Assembly (NCBI GenBank): GCA_030653385.1
Contig: JAURZM010000048.1
Span: 1-64,000, forward strand
Direction: 5' to 3'
DNA length: 64,000 bases
DNA from: Rubrivivax sp.
GTDB taxonomy: Bacteria > Pseudomonadota > Gammaproteobacteria > Burkholderiales > Burkholderiaceae_C
The notes under the pieces were generated by a model, which did not search any database, had not been told where the DNA came from, and was given only the letters and a program-made list of their open reading frames with translations. Positions 36,876-48,023 of this stretch are shown here, piece after piece (position 1 is the stretch's first letter; each line of letters starts with the position of its first letter). The position numbers and the translations under genes were made by a program.

Positions 36876-37475
36876 TCAGCGCAGCGAAGCGTTGCTCGAG
36901 CCAGAAGCGCCACTCGCGGCTTGCCAGTGCGCCATGCCGTTGACCGGTGAAGGCCGGTACCTGGGGCACCACTGCACCAGGCAGTCTTCCAGCTCCTGGT
37001 CGTCGCAGGGTTTTGACAGGCTGCCATTCAAACCGTGCCTGGACAGCACCTTCTCGCCTGGACAGGTGCTGGAATAGGCCAGCACAGGCGTTGCCGCTCG
37101 CGACTGGTCGGCCTCGAAGCGCCTGATCGCCGCTGTCGCCCCCAAGCCGTCGAGGATCGGCATCTGCAGATCCATCAAGACCAGGTCGAAGGTCAGCTCA
37201 CAGGCCAGGGCCACGGCTTCGGCACCGTCGGCAGCCAAGGTGGGCACGAGCCCACGCGACTCGAGCAAAGCCGACATCAACATCAGGTTGACCGGGTTGT
37301 CGTCGACAAGCAGCACACGAACCGGCCCATAACAGTGGGCAGTTCGACCTGCAAAGGCCGTGGCACCGCCTTCCGGCCCCAGCTCCGATTCGTCCAGCTG
37401 GGTCTGCAACCAGGACCGCAAGGTGCGGAGCAGGCCGCGGGGAGCAAGCGCAACAGGAACAGGCGTTGGGTTCAT
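36876..37475 (-). CDS. Response-regulator receiver protein
   Basis: 199 residues with a receiver domain (about 58-175): VRVLLVDDNPVNLMLMSALL (acidic pair), LVLMDLQMPILDG (phosphoacceptor Asp), LAYSS in the position of the switch Thr/Ser and SLSKPCD (conserved Lys). The NPVN segment matches receivers of hybrid kinases. No output domain; the flanks are short and disordered. The partner kinase is not adjacent. Track start 37493 is 6 codons early; ATG 37475 begins MNPTPVP. Confidence 0.83.
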   Translation of the reverse strand: MNPTPVPVALAPRGLLRTLRSWLQTQLDESELGPEGGATAFAGRTAHCYGPVRVLLVDDNPVNLMLMSALLESRGLVPTLAADGAEAVALACELTFDLVLMDLQMPILDGLGATAAIRRFEADQSRAATPVLAYSSTCPGEKVLSRHGLNGSLSKPCDDQELEDCLVQWCPRYRPSPVNGMAHWQAASGASGSSNASLR

Positions 37476-37762
37476 GACGGGAACCTCCCACAAAGACAGG
37501 AGAGGTCAGCTTGGCACCACGGGCCATCGGCGTATGTGCGGTGGGCCACGCGGCCACGCGCGATGCCCTGCTGCCCTATCGCGTGTGGCGGTCTTCGGTT
37601 CGCTTGCGCACGGACAGCAAATCCGAGCCCACCTAAGGTCCGACCTGTGCTCGCGGGGCCCGTCAGCCCCCAAGCCAAGTCACCGGGACCTGAAGCCAGC
37701 CGTGCCTCGTCGGACGGGTCGAGCAGGGGTTCCGCCCCCCCCTTCGGATCTAAGGAACGAGC

Positions 37763-38173
37763 ATGCAAACCAACTACGTCACTCGCGACAACTTCGGCAT
37801 GTACGCCAACAAGGACTCGGGACCCGGCCCTGAGCTGATGGGCGCCGACACCCTGTTGGGCAACGACGTCTACAACAACGACGGCGAAGACCTGGGCGAC
37901 ATCAAGGATTTCATGATCGACATGCGCAGCGGCAAAGTTGCGTACGCCGTTCTCTCGTTTGGCGGCGTGTTCGGCATGGGCGACAAACTCTTCGCGGTGC
38001 CCTGGGCCGCGCTGTCGCTGGACACCGCGAACAAGCGTTTTTCGCTGAACGTGCCCAAGGCGACCCTGAAGGATGCACCCGGCTTCGACAAGGACCAGTG
38101 GCCCACGATGTCCGACAAGACCTGGGCCAGCGGTGTGCACAAGTTCTACGGCTCACCTTATTCGGGCGACTGA
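37763..38173 (+). CDS. PRC-barrel domain protein
   Basis: 136 residues. GADTLLGNDVYNNDGEDLGDIKDFMIDMRSGKVAYAVLSFGGVFGMGDKLFAVPWAAL is a single PRC-barrel, as found in photosynthetic reaction-centre H and small stress proteins; the C-terminus has a short extra helix region. Ribosome site AAGGAA. It lies beside a CsbD-like gene, an arrangement seen in general-stress loci. Cytoplasmic; role unknown. Confidence 0.88.
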   Translation: MQTNYVTRDNFGMYANKDSGPGPELMGADTLLGNDVYNNDGEDLGDIKDFMIDMRSGKVAYAVLSFGGVFGMGDKLFAVPWAALSLDTANKRFSLNVPKATLKDAPGFDKDQWPTMSDKTWASGVHKFYGSPYSGD

Positions 38174-38230
38174 AGACCGACGCAGCAGCATGGCCATGCT
38201 GCCCGACCCCTTCCAACTCCAGGTGAAGCC

Positions 38231-38413
38231 ATGAACAAGGATCAAGTGCAGGGCACGCTCAAAGACGCTGCCGGCAAGCTTCAGGAAACTGCTGGCTGGG
38301 TTCTGCGCAACAACCGACTGCAGCGCCAGGGCGTCCGCACGCAGGTGCATGGGCAGGCGCAGCGGGCCGTCGGCGACATCAAGGCCATCGTCAAGAACGT
38401 CAGCAAGGCCTAG
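38231..38413 (+). CDS. CsbD-family stress protein
   Basis: 60 residues starting MNKDQVQGTLKDAAGKLQETAG, the CsbD signature (DxxxGxxKxxxGKxxxxxG); a small hydrophilic helical protein induced in general stress in other bacteria. AGGTGA ribosome site before the ATG. Likely part of a group with the preceding PRC-barrel gene. Confidence 0.88.
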   Translation: MNKDQVQGTLKDAAGKLQETAGWVLRNNRLQRQGVRTQVHGQAQRAVGDIKAIVKNVSKA

Positions 38414-38447
38414 TTGGCACAAGCACCGCGGGCACCAGGCCCCGGTG

Positions 38448-38740
38448 CTGGCGCCCTCGCGCCGGGTCAGGCGCTTGCTGCGCAACACCCACCGTCGGGA
38501 TTGGGCCAACGACCTGCCTGGTCTCGCCGGCCGGCTGCGCTGGCATCGTCACTTCATGCAGAAGCGGGAAGACGAGTTGGCCATCGATTGGCACAAGCTC
38601 GTACGGTCGCGCCTCCGGCTGGCTGAACTTCCGCTGCGCGCCATGCGGGTCAGCTTTGCCGCCTACCCGCTGGTGCCAGATGCAGATGCCGTCGGGCACC
38701 ACCGGCATCAACACGCTGCGCTTCTCGTTGGCGTCGCCAA
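38448..38740 (+). pseudogene. Decayed photolyase/cryptochrome FAD-binding fragment
   Basis: Two plus frames join into a relic: RRDWANDLPGLAGRLRWHRHFMQKREDE and LRAMRVSFAAYPL in the first, then WCQMQMPSGTTGINTLRFSL in another. In intact photolyases these are the FAD-binding segments (GRLHWHCHFMQKLEDEP; RAMLVSFAAYPLW; WPQMQMQSGTTGINTLR). At least one frameshift and a large internal deletion separate them, and the N-terminal DNA photolyase domain is gone. It fills the 409-bp gap between the CsbD and DUF3149 genes. No reasonable start exists. Confidence 0.75.
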
Positions 38741-38822
38741 AGGGGCCCAGCCTCAGATCTTGCGGCCGAAGGCAATTCAAATTTGACGCACGTCAATCAC
38801 GAGCGCCCCGACTGCGCGCCCA

Positions 38823-39047
38823 ATGGTCGAACTCTGGCACCACGAGAAGAACACGCACGCACTCAAGGACCTGTTCACATCGGATGTCGGCCTCTTGAGC
38901 CTGGCCGTTCTGGTGTTCATGCTCGGCATGGGGGTCTTCTTCATGCGTTACTTCATCCAGCACATGCGCGAAGACACCAAGCGGGCTGCGGCACCAGCTG
39001 CGGCATCGAATGCGGCTTGTCCGCGCAGCTGCTCCAACCCTCCCTGA
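38823..39047 (+). CDS. DUF3149 membrane protein
   Basis: 74 residues. LKDLFTSDVGLLSLAVLVFMLGMGVFFMRYFIQHM is the hallmark single-helix DUF3149 stretch common in Burkholderiales; the C-terminus is Ala-rich and hydrophilic with two Cys (ACPRSC). Function unknown. It is 14 bp before the AhpD-like gene and may be co-transcribed with it. Confidence 0.83.
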   Translation: MVELWHHEKNTHALKDLFTSDVGLLSLAVLVFMLGMGVFFMRYFIQHMREDTKRAAAPAAASNAACPRSCSNPP

Positions 39048-39061
39048 ACCCCTTCACATCG

Positions 39062-39424
39062 ATGCAGATCACGCCCCACAGCTACCGCGAACTGACACAC
39101 GCCGTTTCCTCCGAACTGGGCAGCCTGCGCGCCAGCACGCCCGACGTGATGAAGGCCTTCGGCGACTTGGGCCGGGCAGCCACCGCCGCCGGTGCGCTGG
39201 ACAAAAAGACCAAGGAACTGATCGCGCTGGCGCTCAGCGTCGCGGTGCGTTGCGACCCGTGCATCGGCTTTCACACGCAGGCCCTGGTGAAGCTGGGCGC
39301 CAGCCGCCAGGAAGTGGACGAAACACTGGGTGTCGCGATCTACATGGGCGGTGGCCCCTCGCTGATGTATGCAGCGAGTGCCGTCAAGGCCTTCGACGAA
39401 GCCGCAGGCGCATCGAAGGCCTGA
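39062..39424 (+). CDS. AhpD-like carboxymuconolactone decarboxylase family protein
   Basis: 120 residues. The core LDKKTKELIALALSVAVRCDPCIGFHTQALVKLGASRQEVDETLG contains the redox CxxC with the downstream His of AhpD-like disulfide reductases. Such proteins act in peroxide defence or as small thiol oxidoreductases. The track ORF starts at 38783 within the DUF3149 gene; ATG 39062 fits the family length. A close relic of the same family lies at 5985-6089. Confidence 0.87.
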   Translation: MQITPHSYRELTHAVSSELGSLRASTPDVMKAFGDLGRAATAAGALDKKTKELIALALSVAVRCDPCIGFHTQALVKLGASRQEVDETLGVAIYMGGGPSLMYAASAVKAFDEAAGASKA

Positions 39425-39674
39425 ACCTGAAGGCGGCCAGTTGCCGCTCAGGCCGTGATGCAAACGGTGCCACCCGGCAGCGCCGCGGTCATTGGGCCTG
39501 GCCGTGTGTCAGGTGACCGGCCCGACGGCCAGCCTGACCATCGATCACAGCTGCAGGCGTTCCTGGCGCAGGCCTTCGAGGACCCAGGCCCGACCGCGCC
39601 CACCCGACTGCAGGGCATGATCGGGCCTCGGCGCCGCCCGGCGTGACCCACACTTCCCTTGTCAGGACCCCGCT

Positions 39675-40310
39675 GTGAGCCCACCCGATCCGGTACCTTT
39701 CGACGACCCGGCCGGCACCTGGAACCGCCGCTTTTCCCAGGACGGCTACCTCTTCGGCGTCGAGCCCAATGCGTGGCTGCGCGAACAGGCCCACCACTGG
39801 CAGGCCGGGCAACACATCCTGAGCGTGGCCGACGGCGAAGGCCGCAACAGCGTGTGGCTGGCGCGCCAGGGCCTGCTGGTCGACGCCTTCGACATTGCCG
39901 ACGTCGGTGTGGCCAAGGCACGAAGGCTGGCCACCAGCCAGGGCGTGGCGGTCAATTTCTCGGTCGCCGACTGCGACGGTTTTGCCTGGCCCCAGGCGCA
40001 CTACGACGGTGTGGCCGCCATCTTCGTTCAGTTTGCCGACCCCGCGCTGCGCACGCGCCTGTTTGCGCACATCGTCGACTGCCTGAAACCCGGTGGCGTG
40101 CTGGTGCTGCAGGGCTACACGCCCAAGCAACTGGACTACCGCACCGGCGGTCCGCCGCATGCCTCGCACCTGTACACCGACGCGATGTTGCGAGAAGCCT
40201 TTGCCTCGATGGACGTGACCGTGCTGCGCGAGTACGAGGCGGAGGTGTCCGAAGGCAGCGGCCACCACGGGCGTTCGGCGCTCATCGGGCTGGTGGCCCG
40301 GCGCCGCTGA
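39675..40310 (+). CDS. Class I SAM-dependent methyltransferase
   Basis: 211 residues, GTG start. Motif I is SVADGEGRNSVWLARQG (E/DxGxGRN form of TehB/thiopurine-like enzymes), followed by VDAFDIADVGVAKARRLA (motif II), VAAIFVQFADPALR and LKPGGVLVLQGYTPKQL. The WNRRFSQDGYLFGVEPNAWL start is typical of small-molecule methyltransferases of the TehB/tellurite group. Substrate unknown; adjacency to stress genes suggests detoxification. A 250-bp spacer precedes it with nothing recognisable. Confidence 0.85.
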   Translation: MSPPDPVPFDDPAGTWNRRFSQDGYLFGVEPNAWLREQAHHWQAGQHILSVADGEGRNSVWLARQGLLVDAFDIADVGVAKARRLATSQGVAVNFSVADCDGFAWPQAHYDGVAAIFVQFADPALRTRLFAHIVDCLKPGGVLVLQGYTPKQLDYRTGGPPHASHLYTDAMLREAFASMDVTVLREYEAEVSEGSGHHGRSALIGLVARRR

Positions 40311-40367
40311 ATCGCCCGATCCCTTCCTCGCCGCGGACTATGGCGGCGATGAGGGAAATTGGTTTGA

Positions 40368-42626
<2,259 letters not shown>

Positions 42627-42636
42627 TGGCCCGTGT

Positions 42637-42658
42637 GGCGGCGCCGATGGGCGCCGCC
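42637..42658. terminator. Hairpin after katG, possible terminator
   Basis: GGCGGCGCC - GATG - GGCGCCGCC, a perfect 9-bp stem 10 bp after the katG stop. No T-run follows, so a rho-independent terminator is not certain; it may only protect the mRNA end. Confidence 0.45.
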
Positions 42659-42872
42659 CGGTGTTTCCGCCCAGGGTCACCGCCATGACACCAGCGGCAA
42701 GTGTGCCGGTTCTCCGCATCACGCGCGCGACATTCATGCAACGCGGCAAGTCGCCGCTTGAGGTGGCGCGCCTGCAACGATGCCACGGCGCCGCAGCTGC
42801 CGCTGAACCGTGTGGTGGCGCGTGCCTCGGCGCTCAGGAAGGTGTCTGCAACCTCGCCTGCTAACTCGCCCG

Positions 42873-44660
42873 CTAGGTTGGCTGCTGTGTCGCCTGACTT
42901 TGCGCCTGTTCCTGCTCCTGCAGGTGGCGCCACATGACCTTGCCCGAACCGCTCTTGGGCAGCGCGTCGACAAAGGCCACCAGCTTGGGCACCTTGTAAG
43001 CCGCCATGTGCTCGCGTGCCCAGTCGATGATGTCCTGCGGCTGCGCGGTGGCCCTGGCCTCGGCCCTGAGCACGACCACCGCCTTCACCGTTTCGCCGCG
43101 GTAGGCATCGCGGGCACCGATGATGCAAGCCTCTTGCACCAGCGGGCACTTGAAAAGCAGCAGCTCCACCTCGCTGGGCCAGACCTTGAAGCCGCTGGCG
43201 TTGATCATGCGCTTCAGGCGGTCGGTGATGAAGAAGTAGCCTTCTTCGTCGCGCCGGCCCAGGTCGCCGGTGCGGAAGAAGGACTTGCCGCCGAGGGTGA
43301 TGAACGCTTCGCGTGTGGCTTCGGGGTGGCCCCAATAGCCTTTGAAGACCATCGGCCCGTGGGTCACGATCTCGCCGGTTTCGCCCACCGGCAGTTCCTG
43401 CAGCGTGGCCGGGTCGATGATGCGGCTGTCGACACCGAACAGCGGTATGCCCAGGCATTGCAGCTTGGCCCGTTCGGGTGGGTTGGCGTGGCTGGGTGCA
43501 GCAGTTTCGGTCAGGCCGTAGCCTTCGGCGAAGTTGATGCCGAATTCTGCCTGCAGACGCTCGGCCACCGCGTGCGGCATCGCAGCGCCCCCGCCCGACA
43601 GGTAACGCAGGCTCGACAGGTCGAAGCCCTTGTAGTTGGGGCTGCCGAAGAGGTCGATGATCATGGTCGGGATGCAGGTCCAGTGCGACACACGGTGGCG
43701 CGAGATCAGCCGCCCGGCGAGTTCACGGTCCCAGCGCGGCATCAGCACCACGGTGCTGCCCAGGTAGATGGGAATCAGCACACCGTACAACATGCCGGTG
43801 ATGTGGAACATCGGTACCACGCCCAGGCTCACGGCCTCGGCGCTGGCATGACCCCAGAGTGCACTGCCCACGATGTTGGGCATCAGCGTGCGGTGCGTGT
43901 GCACGCAGCCCTTGGGCAGTCCGGTGGTGCCCGAGGTGTAGGGCAAGAGCGCCATGTCGTCGGGCTGGGCGGTGTGCGGGCCGGGCCGGTGGCCCGCGGC
44001 CATGGCGTCCAGCCAGCGCACGGTGCCAGCCGGCAAAGGTGGGTCGGCCAGCAACCAGTCCAGCATGGCCGAGGATGGGGACTCGGCCGGGTCCAGCGTC
44101 ATGGGCATGGCGTCGGCCAGCCGGGTGGCCACGACGTGCTGCAGGCGCAGGGCGGCAGGCAGTTGCTGGTTGGCCTGGTGCACGGTGTTGGCGAGGTCGG
44201 CCGTGGTCAGCGCCACCCGCGCTTGCGGGTCGGTGATGTAGTGGCCGAACTCGTCGGCCCGGTTCATCGGGTTGACCGGCACGACCACGGCGTTGGCGCG
44301 CTGCACCGCGTAGAAGGCCACCACGAATTGCGGGCAGTTCTGCATGAACAGCAGCACGCGGTCGCCCTGCGCCACACCATGCGCCTGCAGCCAGCCGGCC
44401 AGCGCTTCGGCCTGCTGGTGCAGCTGGCGAAAGCTCAGGGGCTGGCCGCAGAAGACGTAGGCCGCCTTGTCGGGGTAGCGGCGGGCGCTGACCTCGAGGT
44501 TGAACCAGAGCGAAGTCTCGGGCAGCACCAGTTCACGGGGCAGGCGCGCGGGCCAGATGCCGCGCGTGGTGGTGGTCGCAACAGACGCATTCTGAACAGG
44601 CTGGGCATCGGCGGCGCCGACAGCGGTGGGCAAGGACAAGGCGGGCTCCGAAAGCTTCAT
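42873..44660 (-). CDS. AMP-dependent acyl-CoA synthetase (FadD-like)
   Basis: The 595-residue enzyme activates a carboxylic acid with ATP and CoA. Motifs: LLPYTSGTTGLPKGCVHTH (P-loop), GYGLTETA, GEIVTHGPMVFKGYWGHPEATREAF, RTGDLGRRDEEGYFFITDRLKRMINASGF and the catalytic Lys in LPKSGSGKVMWR. An unusual N-terminal about 45 residues precedes the domain; ATG 44660 (MKLSEPAL) is chosen over the longer track start. Medium- or long-chain fatty acids or aromatic acids are possible substrates. Monocistronic. Confidence 0.88.
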   Translation of the reverse strand: MKLSEPALSLPTAVGAADAQPVQNASVATTTTRGIWPARLPRELVLPETSLWFNLEVSARRYPDKAAYVFCGQPLSFRQLHQQAEALAGWLQAHGVAQGDRVLLFMQNCPQFVVAFYAVQRANAVVVPVNPMNRADEFGHYITDPQARVALTTADLANTVHQANQQLPAALRLQHVVATRLADAMPMTLDPAESPSSAMLDWLLADPPLPAGTVRWLDAMAAGHRPGPHTAQPDDMALLPYTSGTTGLPKGCVHTHRTLMPNIVGSALWGHASAEAVSLGVVPMFHITGMLYGVLIPIYLGSTVVLMPRWDRELAGRLISRHRVSHWTCIPTMIIDLFGSPNYKGFDLSSLRYLSGGGAAMPHAVAERLQAEFGINFAEGYGLTETAAPSHANPPERAKLQCLGIPLFGVDSRIIDPATLQELPVGETGEIVTHGPMVFKGYWGHPEATREAFITLGGKSFFRTGDLGRRDEEGYFFITDRLKRMINASGFKVWPSEVELLLFKCPLVQEACIIGARDAYRGETVKAVVVLRAEARATAQPQDIIDWAREHMAAYKVPKLVAFVDALPKSGSGKVMWRHLQEQEQAQSQATQQPT

Positions 44661-44789
44661 GTCCAGGGTGTACCGGCTGCGGCGCCTGGCGTCATCCAGC
44701 CTTTCCCTCACTGGTGCGCCTCGGTGTCACCTGCGCGACGCGCTTGGCGTGAGGTGCAGCCGCTGCGGCGAGGTTTCAGCGTGGCGGCG

Positions 44790-46625
44790 TCACTGCTTCC
44801 AGCGCTGGCACGACGGGTGGCCTGCGAAGTCGGCCCTGCCGCATTCACGTTCCATGCACACCAGGTAACGCACACCATCGCGCGACCCGCAATCCGGGCC
44901 CGGGCCTGCCGGCACGGCAGCCGCAGGAGGCGGTGCGACCGGCGCCGGGGTCTCGGCGCGCGGGCGTTGCGCTTCGGCGGGGCGGGTGCTGGTGCGCGCT
45001 GGCGCCGCGTTGGATGGGGCTGCCGGCCGGGCCGGCGCTTCTGCCCGCCGAACGGGTGCAGGTGGCGGAACGACCACGGTCTGCACCGCCGATTCACCGG
45101 CCGCCTGGGATGCCGCCGCCGCTGCGGCCGAAGCGGCAGCGTCCACTGCGGTGCCTGCACCCACCGTCACCGCACTGGCGGCGTCGGCCGCTGCCGGCAG
45201 CGCCGGCACCGAGGCGGCCACGAGGGCAGCCGAAGCGGCCGATGCCGCAGGCTGGGCCACGGCCGGTGGCAGCAGCGCTGCCGGTGCAACCGGCGGGTTG
45301 ATCTGCGGCCAGAACACCACCGCCGCCACCACCGCCGCAGCCGCCAGCAGGCCCAGGACCAGCGGCAGCTTCGACCGCGCGGGCTGCGAAGCCAGAGCCG
45401 GGTTGGTGGCCGGGCCACCCCCGCCCATGGGCTGGCTGTCGGCCATGATGTCCGGATGACCCACCGCCTCGGCGCCGCCACGGCGCACCACGGTGGTGGT
45501 GTCGACCGGCGCCGGGCGCACACCGGTGATGCCCGAGGCACGTTCGGGTTCGAGCCAGACGTGTTCGGTGACACCCCCTGCCGGCACCGTGGGCGAAACC
45601 ATCTGCGTGGCCTGGTCACCCACGTCCAGGTCGATGCGCCCTTCGCCCACTTGTGGCGGCAGCACACTGGTGCGTTCCCAACGCAAGGTGGCGCCATCGG
45701 CCGGCCGGTGCACCGGCGGCGGCGCCTGGCCTTCCAGCACGTGCCGCAACTCGGCCACGCTTTGTGGGCGGTCGGTGGGGCGCGGGCACAACATCCAGTC
45801 GATGGTGTGCAGGAAGGTGTCGCTGCAACCCGGCAGCAGCTCGGTCGTCAGGCACGACGCCTCGTCGTGCACGGTGCGCGCCGTGGCCGGTGGCGGCGGG
45901 CGGCCCAGCAGCATGTAGTGCAGCGTGGCACCCAGCGCGTACAGGTCGGTCCACGGGCCCTGTTTCACCGAACCGGCTTCACCGTACTGTTCGATCGGTG
46001 CATAGGCCGGCTTCAAGATGGCCGTCAGCGCCTGGCTCTTGTCGCTGAGCACCCGCCGCGCGGCGCCGAAGTCCATCAGTACCGGGCGGCCGTCAGCTTC
46101 GATCTGGATGTTGTCGGGCGCGATGTCGCGGTGGTAGACACCTTCGCTGTGCAGCCTCTCGATGGCACCCAGCAGGGGCATCAGCATGCGGCGCATCCAG
46201 GCTTCGTCGGGCCCGGCGCTCATGTCGGCGCGGATTTCCTTCAAGGTGCGCCCACGCAGCACCGGCATGGCCATGTAAGCGGTGCCGTTGGCTTCCCAGA
46301 AGCGAAACACCTTCAGCAACGACGGGTGGTCGAAGCGCGCCAGCAGCTTGGCTTCGTTGACAAACGACCGCAGCCCCAGTGCAAAGCTCTCGGCGTCGGA
46401 ATGCGACCGCAGCGAGACATGCATGGTCTCGGTGCGGCCGGCCAGCGACGCCGGCATGTACTCCTTGACGGCGACCTCGCGTTCGAGGGCATGATCGAAG
46501 GCCAGATAGACGATGCCGAAACCGCCCACCCCCAAGAGACTGAGCAACTCGAACTCGCCCAGGCGCGTGCCGGGTGGCAAGGCGCTGGGTGCGTCGGTGC
46601 GAAAAGGTGAGGCGCCAGAAGACAT
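44790..46625 (-). CDS. Membrane Ser/Thr protein kinase with Cys-rich C-terminus
   Basis: 611 residues. Kinase domain about 22-290: GVGGFGIVY (G-loop), VAVKEYMP with Lys54, Glu91, HRDIAPDN (Asp167), DFGAARR (Asp185). A Pro/Ala linker leads to one transmembrane helix near 420-440 and a periplasmic Ala-rich part ending in CGSRDGVRYLVCMERECGRADFAGHPSCQRWKQ with four Cys. No PASTA repeats. Type PknB-like kinase with an envelope-sensing tail, by domain order. Divergent from the MFS gene (87 bp). Confidence 0.9.
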   Translation of the reverse strand: MSSGASPFRTDAPSALPPGTRLGEFELLSLLGVGGFGIVYLAFDHALEREVAVKEYMPASLAGRTETMHVSLRSHSDAESFALGLRSFVNEAKLLARFDHPSLLKVFRFWEANGTAYMAMPVLRGRTLKEIRADMSAGPDEAWMRRMLMPLLGAIERLHSEGVYHRDIAPDNIQIEADGRPVLMDFGAARRVLSDKSQALTAILKPAYAPIEQYGEAGSVKQGPWTDLYALGATLHYMLLGRPPPPATARTVHDEASCLTTELLPGCSDTFLHTIDWMLCPRPTDRPQSVAELRHVLEGQAPPPVHRPADGATLRWERTSVLPPQVGEGRIDLDVGDQATQMVSPTVPAGGVTEHVWLEPERASGITGVRPAPVDTTTVVRRGGAEAVGHPDIMADSQPMGGGGPATNPALASQPARSKLPLVLGLLAAAAVVAAVVFWPQINPPVAPAALLPPAVAQPAASAASAALVAASVPALPAAADAASAVTVGAGTAVDAAASAAAAAASQAAGESAVQTVVVPPPAPVRRAEAPARPAAPSNAAPARTSTRPAEAQRPRAETPAPVAPPPAAAVPAGPGPDCGSRDGVRYLVCMERECGRADFAGHPSCQRWKQ

Positions 46626-46712
46626 GGTTCAAAGAGCTTACCAGGGAAGAAACATCTGGAAACCCGCAATCGGACGGGTGTGGCGCACCTCCGGCGCTGA
46701 CGCCGCCCATCG

Positions 46713-47954
46713 ATGAGCCGAGCCGGACCGCTGTGGCAATACCAGAGCTTCATGCGCCTGTGGTTCGCCCGCCTGGCCTCGGTGGCGGCCGGCCAGATGC
46801 TGATGGTGGCGCTGGGCTGGCAGATGTACGACCTGACCGGATCGGCATGGGACCTGGGGCTGGTGGGGCTGATGCAGTTTTTGCCTGCACTGGTGCTGAC
46901 CTTGCCCGCCGGGCAATGGATCGACCGCCGCCACCGCGGCCGCATCCTGGCGGGCTGCCTGATGGTGCAGGTGGCCGTGGCGTTGGTGTTGACGCTGGGC
47001 AGCAGCGCGGGCCTCGTGTCGCGCGAATGGCTGCTGGCGCTGTCGGTGGTGCTGGGCGCCCTGCGTGCAGTGCAGATGCCGGCCCAGCAGGCATTGACGC
47101 CGCTGCTGGTGCCTGCCGCTGAGCTGCCACGTGCACTGGCCTTCAGTTCGGCCGGCCTGCAAGGTGCGGTCATCGCCGGGCCGGCGATCGGAGGCCTGAT
47201 CTACGTCGCCGGACCGACCGCCACCTACGGCACCTGCGCACTGCTGTTCGCCATCGCGTCGGCCTTGTGCCTGGCCATCCGCTACGAGCACGAACCGCCA
47301 CCCCACGAACCGGTCAGCTGGCGCAGCGTGATGGCCGGTCTGCGGTTCGTGGTGCAGCACAAAGTGGTGCTCGGCGCCGTGACACTGGACCTGTTTGCCG
47401 TGCTGCTGGGTGGCGCCACCGCCCTGCTGCCGATGTTTGCGAAGGACATCCTCTTTGTCGGCCCGGTGGGCCTGGGCCTGCTGAGGGGTGCGCCGGCCAT
47501 TGGCGCGCTCTTGATGTCACTGGCGCTCACGCGCTGGCCGGTGCGGCGGCGCACCGGGCCCCTGCTGCTGTCGTCTGTGGCGGTGTTCGGCCTGGCGACG
47601 CTGGTGTTCGGCCTGTCGACGAACTTTATGCTGTCGATGCTGGCGCTGGCCATCACCGGCGCCGCCGACATGGTCAGCGTGGTCATCCGCCAGACGCTGG
47701 TGCAACTGGAAACGCCCGACGCGATGCGCGGGCGGGTCAGCGCCGTCAACTCGCTCTTCATCGGCGGCTCCAACCAATTGGGCGAATTCGAGTCGGGGGC
47801 CACCGCCGCGTGGCTCGGCCCGGTGGGTTCGGTGGTCCTTGGGGGGGTGGGCGTGTTGCTGGTGGCAGCTGCCTGGCCGCGCCTGTTCCCGGCGCTGGCG
47901 CGGCGCGACGCATTGCTCCCAGGCGGCACGGGTCGGCCCAATCCGGCGGATTGA
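46713..47954 (+). CDS. MFS exporter, EntS-like
   Basis: 413 residues; twelve hydrophobic segments. FMRLWFARLASVAAGQMLMVALGWQMYDLTGSAWDLGLVGL and PAGQWIDRRHRGRI are typical of the EntS/tetracycline-like exporter group. Second-half motif DAMRGRVSAVNSLFIGGSNQLGEFESG is conserved in this family. Substrate not evident; siderophore genes are absent. ATG 46713 is preceded by a weak ribosome site. Confidence 0.85.
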   Translation: MSRAGPLWQYQSFMRLWFARLASVAAGQMLMVALGWQMYDLTGSAWDLGLVGLMQFLPALVLTLPAGQWIDRRHRGRILAGCLMVQVAVALVLTLGSSAGLVSREWLLALSVVLGALRAVQMPAQQALTPLLVPAAELPRALAFSSAGLQGAVIAGPAIGGLIYVAGPTATYGTCALLFAIASALCLAIRYEHEPPPHEPVSWRSVMAGLRFVVQHKVVLGAVTLDLFAVLLGGATALLPMFAKDILFVGPVGLGLLRGAPAIGALLMSLALTRWPVRRRTGPLLLSSVAVFGLATLVFGLSTNFMLSMLALAITGAADMVSVVIRQTLVQLETPDAMRGRVSAVNSLFIGGSNQLGEFESGATAAWLGPVGSVVLGGVGVLLVAAAWPRLFPALARRDALLPGGTGRPNPAD

Positions 47955-48023
47955 GTCGAGGCACAGGCCTGGAACGCATGCGGGGCAGTTGAGGCAGACG
48001 GGGCCGCTGAGTCATCTCAAGCC

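Noticed and set aside
38400-38780. Minus-strand ORF 38400-38780
   Set aside because: It is antisense to the photolyase relic, whose plus-strand motifs are convincing.
42810-46610. Plus-strand 1266-residue ORF
   Set aside because: Antisense to the acyl-CoA ligase and kinase, both of which have clear motifs; no motif in the long ORF.
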